DNA from: Geodermatophilaceae bacterium URHB0062
Lineage (GTDB): Bacteria > Actinomycetota > Actinomycetes > Mycobacteriales > Geodermatophilaceae
Assembly: GCA_000620185.1 (NCBI GenBank)
Contig: JHVO01000005.1
Location: forward strand, 372,001-436,000
Direction: 5' to 3'
Length of the DNA stretch: 64,000 bases
Positions 59,203-64,000 of the stretch are shown here, one piece after another. The position numbers were made by a program, and so were the translations under genes. The stretch's first letter is position 1. Each line of letters begins with the position of its first letter. The notes under the pieces are model-generated. The model did no database searches and was not told the DNA's origin. It was given only the letters and a program-made list of their open reading frames with translations.

Positions 59203-60294
59203 TCAGGCGTCGAAGTCGACCGTCAGGGTGTCGGACACCGGCAGGCTCTGGCAGGTGAGCACGTAGCCGGCCTCGACCTCCGCGGCCTCGAGCGCGTAGT
59301 TGCGGCGCATGTGCACCTCGCCGTCGGTGACGCGCGCCCGGCAGGTGCCGCACACGCCGCCCTTGCAGGCGAAGGGCAGGTCGCCGCGCACGCGCTGCGC
59401 GGAGTCGAGGACCGGCTCGTCGCGGGAGAGCGTCAGCGGGGTGGCGCGGCCGTCGAGGACGACCGTCACCTCGCTGCTCGGCCCGGTGACGGTCGCGTCG
59501 TCGCCGCGGACCGGCTCCGGGGGGACGTCGTCGACGTAGAACAGCTCCTGGTGGACCTTGCCGGTCGGCACGCCCAGCTCGGTCAGCAGGGCCCGGGCGT
59601 CCTCCACCATGCCGTGCGGTCCGCACAGCCACCAGTGGTCGACGGCGTGGGCGTCGACGAGGTTGTCGACCAGCGACCGCAGCCGGGCGCCGTCGAGGCG
59701 GCCGCTGGTGAGCTCGGCGTCGCGTGGCTCGCGGGACAGCACGTGCACCAGCTGCAGGCGGGGGCCGTACCGGTCCTTCAGGTCCGCCAGCTCGTCGGCG
59801 AACATGACCGTGTTCGTGCGCCGGTTGCCGTAGAAAACGGTCACGGTGCTCCGGCCGTCGCGCAGCACCGTGGCGGCGAGCGACAGCGCCGGCGTGATGC
59901 CGGAGCCGGCGACGACGAACACGTGGTCGCCCGGGATCGAGAGGTCCGCGGTGAACGTGCCCGAGGGCGGCAGCACCTCGATGGTGTCGCCGGGCCGGAC
60001 CTGGTGGACGAGGTAGGAGGAGAAGAAACCCCCGGGCACCTCGCGGACGCCCACCCGCGGCTGCGCGCCCATCGGCGCGCAGATCGAGTAGGAGCGGCGC
60101 TCGTCCCGGTCGCCGTCGACCCGGCGCAGGGTGAGCGCCTGGCCCGGCTTGAACCGGTAGTCCTCGGCCAGCTCGACCGGGACGTCGAAGGTCACGGCGA
60201 CGGCGTCGTCGGTCAGCGGCTCGACCTTGGCGACGGTCAGCGGGTGGAACTCCGGCCGGCGGCGGGGGGTCACCGGGGCGTCGGTCGTCGTCAC
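59203..60294 (-). CDS. paaE: 1,2-phenylacetyl-CoA epoxidase reductase subunit PaaE
   Basis: A 363-residue reductase that passes electrons from NADPH to the epoxidase. FAD domain 'DERRSYSICAPMGAQPRVG' (R-x-Y-S), NAD domain 'VFVVAGSGITPALSLAATVL' and 'WWLCGPHGMVEDARALL', then a C-terminal plant-type 2Fe-2S ferredoxin with 'CKGGVCGTCRARV' and a final Cys in 'YVLTCQSLPVSD'. GTG 60294 lies directly against the paaD stop. Last gene of the operon. Confidence 0.97.
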   Translation of the reverse strand: MTTTDAPVTPRRRPEFHPLTVAKVEPLTDDAVAVTFDVPVELAEDYRFKPGQALTLRRVDGDRDERRSYSICAPMGAQPRVGVREVPGGFFSSYLVHQVRPGDTIEVLPPSGTFTADLSIPGDHVFVVAGSGITPALSLAATVLRDGRSTVTVFYGNRRTNTVMFADELADLKDRYGPRLQLVHVLSREPRDAELTSGRLDGARLRSLVDNLVDAHAVDHWWLCGPHGMVEDARALLTELGVPTGKVHQELFYVDDVPPEPVRGDDATVTGPSSEVTVVLDGRATPLTLSRDEPVLDSAQRVRGDLPFACKGGVCGTCRARVTDGEVHMRRNYALEAAEVEAGYVLTCQSLPVSDTLTVDFDA

Positions 60295-60795
60295 TCAGAT
60301 CTCCTTGACGTGCTCGAACGGCTCACGGCAGGTGCGGCAGCGGCGCAGCGCCTTGCAGGCGGTCGCGCCGAACTCCGAGATCTCCTCGGTGTCCGCCGAG
60401 CCGCAGAGCGGGCACGACGCCGTCCGGGTGGTCGGCCCGAGCTGCAGCGGCACCGGGCCGGCCGGGCGGACCGGGGCCCTGCCGGGCGGCGCGATCCCGG
60501 TGGCGGCGAGCTTGCGGCGGCCCTCGTCGCTGATCCAGTCGGTGGTCCACGCGGGGGAGAGCACGGTGCGCACGTCGACGTCATCGAAGCCGGCGCGGTG
60601 CAGGGCGTGCAGCAGGTCGGCGCGCATGACCCCCATGGCGGGACAGCCGGTGTACGTCGGGGTGATCTCGACGACGACCGTGCCCGCCTCGGTGCGGACG
60701 TCGCGGAGGACGCCGAGGTCCGCGAGGGTCACCGTCGGCAGCTCCGGATCGGTGACGCGGGCGGCCACCTCGTACGGGTCCGTGCGGCCGGTCAC
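60295..60795 (-). CDS. paaD: Phenylacetate degradation protein PaaD (Fe-S assembly)
   Basis: A 166-residue protein. The N-terminal MIP18/DUF59 domain has 'VTDPELPTVTLADLGVLRDV' and 'TPTYTGCPAMGVMRADL'; the C-terminal zinc-ribbon has 'CPLCGS' and 'CRTCREPF'. It is needed to mature the epoxidase system, probably by Fe-S cluster delivery to PaaE. GTG 60795 overlaps the paaC stop by 4 bases; GTG 60798 is an alternative. Confidence 0.96.
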   Translation of the reverse strand: MTGRTDPYEVAARVTDPELPTVTLADLGVLRDVRTEAGTVVVEITPTYTGCPAMGVMRADLLHALHRAGFDDVDVRTVLSPAWTTDWISDEGRRKLAATGIAPPGRAPVRPAGPVPLQLGPTTRTASCPLCGSADTEEISEFGATACKALRRCRTCREPFEHVKEI

Positions 60796-61703
60796 CACGT
60801 GGCCGCCGGATGCTCGCGGGCCAGGCCCTGCAGCTCGTCGAGCAACTCGGCCAGCTCGGGGCCGTGCTCGCCCAGGCGACCGCGCGGCGGCGCGTCGGCC
60901 GGCCACCCCGGCACGGTCAGCGTGGCGCGCCCGAGCACCTCCGTGAGGACCGCGTGCACCTCGCCGCGCACCTCCGCCGGGTCGACGGCGATGCCCCCGG
61001 CGGCCAGCCGCTGCTCCGTGGGCGTCGCGCTGAAGACGTCGGCCAGCAGGGGCCACACCGCCTCGGCACCGGCCTGCGCGCGCCGGTGCGACTCCTCCGT
61101 GCCGTCGCCCAGGCGCAGCACCCAGCGGGCGGCGTGGTCCCGGTGGTAGGTCAGCTCGTTGACCCCCTTGGCGGCGATCGCGGCGAGCACCGGGTCGCGG
61201 GACTCCCGGAGCCGGGCGAGGACGGCGAGGCGCACCGTGGCGGCGGCCAGCAGCCGGAGCATGGTGTGCGCGAAGTCGCCGTTCTCCGCCTCGACCAGCG
61301 CGGTGCAGCGGAACTCGTCGGGGTCCCGGAAGTAGGCCAGCGCGTCCTCGTCGGGGATCGACTCGGTCGCCCGCTCGCGCGAACGGCCGAGGACGCCGAC
61401 CGAGCCCGCCCGGGCCAGCAGCAGTCGCGCCTGCCCGAGCAGGTCGAGGGCGATGTTGCCGATCGCGACCTCCTCCTCCAGTTCCGGCGCGTTGGTGATC
61501 CACTGCGTGAGCCGCTGCGCCAGCACCAGGGCGTCGTCGCCGAGCATCAGGCAGTACTCACCCAGGTCGGCCGGGTCCACGCCCTCGGGCACGGTCGTGT
61601 CGACCCCGGCGAGCGGCTCGTCGAACCCGGTGCCGAACGCCCAGTGCCCCTCGTCGCTGTGGGCATGGTCCAGCGCCTCGTACACCGTCTCCTCGTGCGC
61701 CAT
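60792..61703 (-). CDS. paaC: 1,2-phenylacetyl-CoA epoxidase structural subunit PaaC
   Basis: A 303-residue ferritin-like protein that pairs with PaaA. 'EYCLMLGDDALVLAQRLTQW', 'EEEVAIGNIALDLLGQARLLL', 'NGDFAHTMLRLLAAA', 'KGVNELTYHRDHAARWVLRL' are family blocks; the diiron ligands are degenerate, as is normal for PaaC. ATG 61703 has AGGAGAG 2-8 bases upstream. The frame continues upstream into the inverted repeat, but that part is not conserved and is excluded. Confidence 0.96.
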   Translation of the reverse strand: MAHEETVYEALDHAHSDEGHWAFGTGFDEPLAGVDTTVPEGVDPADLGEYCLMLGDDALVLAQRLTQWITNAPELEEEVAIGNIALDLLGQARLLLARAGSVGVLGRSRERATESIPDEDALAYFRDPDEFRCTALVEAENGDFAHTMLRLLAAATVRLAVLARLRESRDPVLAAIAAKGVNELTYHRDHAARWVLRLGDGTEESHRRAQAGAEAVWPLLADVFSATPTEQRLAAGGIAVDPAEVRGEVHAVLTEVLGRATLTVPGWPADAPPRGRLGEHGPELAELLDELQGLAREHPAATW

Positions 61704-61718
61704 GTCTCTCCTGGTTCC

Positions 61719-61781
61719 CCGCGAGATCTGCACACTCGTGGCCATCAGGCCGTGATCACCACGAATGTGCAGATCTCGCGG
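61719..61781. repeat. Long imperfect palindrome between paaB and paaC
   Basis: Left arm 61719-61741 and right arm 61759-61781 are 23 bases each and complementary with one mismatch, separated by 17 bases. The arms carry 'gagatctgcaca'. The right arm ends one base before the paaB stop codon triplet and the left arm ends 15 bases before the paaC start. It is markedly less GC-rich than its surroundings and looks like an inserted REP/MITE-like or processing element rather than a terminator, since paaC-E lie downstream in the same operon. Confidence 0.85.
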
Positions 61782-62144
61782 TCACATGTGGGGGACGTTC
61801 TCGGGGATCTCGTAGAACGTGGGGTGGCGGTACACCTTGTCGCCGCTCGGGGCGAACATCGGGTCCTTCTCGTCGGGGCTCGAGGCGGTGATGTCGGCGG
61901 ACCGGACCACCCAGATGCTCACGCCCTCGTTGCGCCGGGTGTAGAGGTCGCGGGCGGCGTGCACAGCCATCTCGTCGTCCGGGGCGTGCAGCGAGCCGAC
62001 GTGCACGTGATTGATGCCGCGCTTGCCGCGCACGAAGACCTCGTACAGCGGCCAGTCTCGCCGGGCGGTGGCCGCCTTGGGCTCGACCGGCACCTCGGGC
62101 CCGGTCGGGACGGCGCCGTGGCCGCCCTCGCTCGTCATGCTCAT
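61782..62144 (-). CDS. paaB: 1,2-phenylacetyl-CoA epoxidase subunit PaaB
   Basis: A 120-residue small subunit that bridges PaaAC heterodimers. '[20 protein letters not shown]' and '[20 protein letters not shown]' then '[12 protein letters not shown]' are diagnostic. ATG 62144 overlaps the paaA stop (ATGA); a second ATG two codons later is possible. The N-terminal 25 residues are a Gly/Pro-rich extension. Confidence 0.96.
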   Translation of the reverse strand: MSMTSEGGHGAVPTGPEVPVEPKAATARRDWPLYEVFVRGKRGINHVHVGSLHAPDDEMAVHAARDLYTRRNEGVSIWVVRSADITASSPDEKDPMFAPSGDKVYRHPTFYEIPENVPHM

Positions 62145-63097
62145 GACGCGTGCTTCCGGGCGTAGGCCGTGGCCGCTTCGCGCACCCACGCGTTGTCGTC
62201 ACGCGCGGCCCGGCGGCGGGCGATCCGGACGGCGTTCATCGGGCCGTCGCCGCTGATCACCCGCTTGAACTCCGACCAGTCGATCGCGCCGAAGCGGTAG
62301 TGCCCGGAGGCCTCGTCGTAGGTGAGCTCGGGGTCGGGCAGGGTCACGCCGAGGACCTCGGCCTGCGGCACGGACATGTCGACGTAGCGCTGGCGCAGCT
62401 CGTCGTTGCTGTGCCGCTTGATGCCCCACGCCATCGACTGCGCCGAGTTGGGGCTGTCGTCGTCCGGCGGGCCGAACATCATGAGCGAGGGCCACCACCA
62501 CCGGTCGACGGCGTCCTGCACCATTGCCCGCTGCTCGTCGGTGCCGCGCACCATCGTCATCAGCAGCTCGTAGCCCTGCCGCTGGTGGAACGACTCCTCC
62601 TTGCAGATGCGGATCATCGCCCGGGCGTAGGGCCCGTAGGAGGAGCGGCACAGCGGCACCTGGTTGCAGATCGCCGCACCGTCGACGAACCAGCCGATGA
62701 CGCCGACGTCGGCGTAGGTGAGCGTCGGGTAGTTGAAGATCGAGCTGTACTTCTGCCGGCCCTCGATCAGCTTGTCGGTGAGGTCGGCCCGGTCGGCGCC
62801 GAGGGTCTCGGCCGCCGAGTACAGGTACAGCCCGTGGCCGGCCTCGTCCTGCACCTTGGCCAGCAGGATCGCCTTGCGCCGCAGGCTGGGCGCGGCCAGG
62901 AGCCAGTCGCCCTCCGGCTGCATCCCGATGATCTCCGAGTGCGCGTGCTGGGCGATCTGCCGGACCAGCGTCTTGCGGTAGCCCTCGGGCATCCAGTCGC
63001 GCGGCTCGATGCGGTGCTCGGCGGAGACCGTGGCGTCGAACTGCTCCTGCAGCGCGGCCTCATCGGGCGCGGGCCGTTCGAGGGTGGGCGCGGACAT
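62141..63097 (-). CDS. paaA: 1,2-phenylacetyl-CoA epoxidase catalytic subunit PaaA
   Basis: A 318-residue diiron oxygenase that epoxidises the ring of phenylacetyl-CoA. Iron ligands are in '[14 protein letters not shown]', '[18 protein letters not shown]' (E-x2-H) and '[18 protein letters not shown]' (E-E-S-x-H). '[16 protein letters not shown]' is conserved. ATG 63097 follows GAGGAGAGCCG. First gene of paaABCDE, with a -10-like TAAATA and palindromic operator just upstream. Confidence 0.98.
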   Translation of the reverse strand: MSAPTLERPAPDEAALQEQFDATVSAEHRIEPRDWMPEGYRKTLVRQIAQHAHSEIIGMQPEGDWLLAAPSLRRKAILLAKVQDEAGHGLYLYSAAETLGADRADLTDKLIEGRQKYSSIFNYPTLTYADVGVIGWFVDGAAICNQVPLCRSSYGPYARAMIRICKEESFHQRQGYELLMTMVRGTDEQRAMVQDAVDRWWWPSLMMFGPPDDDSPNSAQSMAWGIKRHSNDELRQRYVDMSVPQAEVLGVTLPDPELTYDEASGHYRFGAIDWSEFKRVISGDGPMNAVRIARRRAARDDNAWVREAATAYARKHAS

Positions 63098-63117
63098 CGG
63101 CTCTCCTCAGCTATTTA

Positions 63118-63133
63118 CTGACCAAGCGGTCAG
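63118..63133. promoter_or_regulatory. Palindromic operator shared by paaA and paaK
   Basis: CTGACC (63118-63123) and GGTCAG (63128-63133) form an inverted repeat with a 4-base spacer, 20 bases before the paaA start and 53 before paaK. A TAAATA (minus strand) overlaps its paaA side and TAGTGT (plus strand) its paaK side. TetR-type PaaR repressors that sense phenylacetyl-CoA bind sites of this kind; the repressor gene is not in the window. Confidence 0.7.
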
Positions 63134-63186
63134 GAATAGTGTGGCCCACGAACGGCCCGTGCACAAGCGACCAGGGGACGACGGCC

Positions 63187-64000
63187 ATGACGACGACCGA
63201 ACCGCGCGCGACCGCCCGTCGGGTGGGCGAGCCTCCGAGCCAGGAGATGCTCGACCCGGCCGAGCGGATGGGCGTCGAGGAGCTGCGCGCCCTGCAGCTC
63301 GGGCGGCTCCGCTGGTCGCTGCGGCACGCCTACGACAACGTGCCGCACTACCGCCGCGCCTTCGACGACGCCGGCGTGCACCCCGACGACTGCCGGGAGC
63401 TGGCCGACCTGGCGCGGTTCCCGACCACAAGCAAGGCCGACCTGCGCGACAACTACCCGTTCGGCATGTTCGCCGTCCCCCGGGAGCAAGTGCGGCGGGT
63501 GCATGCCTCGTCGGGCACGACCGGCCGTCCGACGGTGGTCGGCTACACCGAGCGCGATCTCGACACCTGGGCCACGGTCATGGCGCGGTCGATCCGGGCC
63601 GCGGGCGGGCGGTCCGGCGACGTCCTGCACAACGCCTACGGGTACGGCCTGTTCACCGGCGGGCTGGGCGCCCACTACGGAGCCGAGAGGCTCGGGTGCA
63701 CCGTCGTCCCGGTCTCCGGCGGGATGACGCCCCGCCAGGTGCAGCTGATCCGCGACTTCGAGCCGCGGGTGATCATGGTGACGCCGTCCTACATGCTCAC
63801 CGTCATCGACGAGCTCGAGAAGCAGGGCGTCGATCCGCGCGCGACCTCGCTGCGGATCGGCATCTTCGGCGCCGAGCCGTGGACCGAGCAGATGCGCCGC
63901 GAGATGGAGGAGCGGCTCGACATCGAGGCGGTCGACATCTACGGGCTGTCGGAGGTCATGGGCCCCGGCGTCGCCCAGGAGTGCGTGGAGACCAAGGACG
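63187..64000 (+). CDS. paaK: Phenylacetate-CoA ligase PaaK (3' end beyond window)
   Basis: The first 271 residues of an AMP-forming ligase that activates phenylacetate to phenylacetyl-CoA. Visible: 'SLRHAYDNVPHYRRAFDDAG', 'FPTTSKADLRDNYPFGMFAV', the P-loop 'VHASSGTTGRPTVVGYT', 'HNAYGYGLFTGGLGAHYG', 'MVTPSYMLTVIDEL' and 'DIYGLSEVMGPGVAQEC'. ATG 63187 has no strong ribosome site. The reading frame is open to the window end, so the gene is truncated only by the boundary. It diverges from paaA. Confidence 0.96.
   Translation, partial: MTTTEPRATARRVGEPPSQEMLDPAERMGVEELRALQLGRLRWSLRHAYDNVPHYRRAFDDAGVHPDDCRELADLARFPTTSKADLRDNYPFGMFAVPREQVRRVHASSGTTGRPTVVGYTERDLDTWATVMARSIRAAGGRSGDVLHNAYGYGLFTGGLGAHYGAERLGCTVVPVSGGMTPRQVQLIRDFEPRVIMVTPSYMLTVIDELEKQGVDPRATSLRIGIFGAEPWTEQMRREMEERLDIEAVDIYGLSEVMGPGVAQECVETKD

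Noticed and set aside
61719-61781. Intrinsic terminator between paaB and paaC
   Set aside because: No T-tract, very long arms, and it would cut off paaCDE, which must be expressed with paaAB. Treated as a repeat or processing element instead.

Overview
The window is very GC-rich, uses many GTG starts, and has dense, often 4-bp-overlapping genes. The gene set includes DivIVA, MmpL, GAF-ANTAR and SpoIIE regulators, a LigB-type ligase, Mqo, glf, c-di-AMP riboswitches and a Paa operon. This points to a soil- or stone-type actinomycete. The style fits Geodermatophilaceae (Blastococcus, Geodermatophilus, Modestobacter), but that placement is an inference. I saw no tRNA, rRNA, CRISPR array or intact insertion sequence.

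Layout. 0-3.6 kb: end of a catabolic operon (alcohol dehydrogenase, ABM-type monooxygenase), tryptophan 2,3-dioxygenase overlapping a sulfotransferase, and a small acidic protein. 3.7-7.3 kb: an unusual four-gene unit with an Asp-box repeat protein whose C-terminal domain is repeated as the next free-standing gene, then a Pro-rich protein and a small membrane protein. 7.4-18.8 kb: surface-glycan cluster (Gfo/Idh/MocA and MDR oxidoreductases, five glycosyltransferases of GT2, GT4 and GT9 type, a divergent dihydropteroate synthase paralogue, UDP-galactopyranose mutase). 18.9-22.6 kb: MFS exporter, mqo, two small proteins. 22.6-24 kb: NlpC/P60 cell-wall hydrolase behind a c-di-AMP riboswitch. 24.4-32.7 kb: TMEM175-like channel, YchJ-like protein, AraC regulator, DinB-like protein, DNA ligase, DivIVA-like protein, two flavohaemoglobin-type genes, GNAT. 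32.8-39.1 kb: STAS protein, TetR-MmpL pair with a tandem palindromic operator, DinB-like protein, HATPase-SpoIIE membrane phosphatase. 39.2-42.3 kb: second, variant c-di-AMP riboswitch ahead of an exported Ala/Lys-rich wall protein, then a PolA-like polymerase. 42.3-49.4 kb: VOC protein, JAMM-like protein, alditol-oxidase-like protein, GAF-ANTAR regulator, hydrolase, SelO, LLM flavoprotein.

49.4-51.4 kb is an accessory islet: a frame-shifted alpha/beta-hydrolase relic followed by four small unrecognised genes, with visibly lower GC and rare codons. One of them resembles the free-standing domain at 6.4 kb. 51.4-57.3 kb is a polyamine/GABA-type operon (amidotransferase, APC permease, glutamine-synthetase-like ligase, aldehyde dehydrogenase, SDR), comparable to the Mycobacterium glnA4 neighbourhood. 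57.4-59.2 kb holds an FAD oxidoreductase and an EthD-like protein. 59.2-64 kb is the phenylacetate pathway: paaABCDE on the minus strand and paaK divergent and cut by the window end, sharing a palindromic operator. A long imperfect palindrome sits between paaB and paaC.

The best candidates for something undescribed are the Asp-box/orphan-domain unit (3.7-7.3 kb), the small-gene islet (49.4-51.4 kb) that may carry a relative of the same orphan domain, and the variant riboswitch with a short ORF directly behind it (39.26-39.5 kb).
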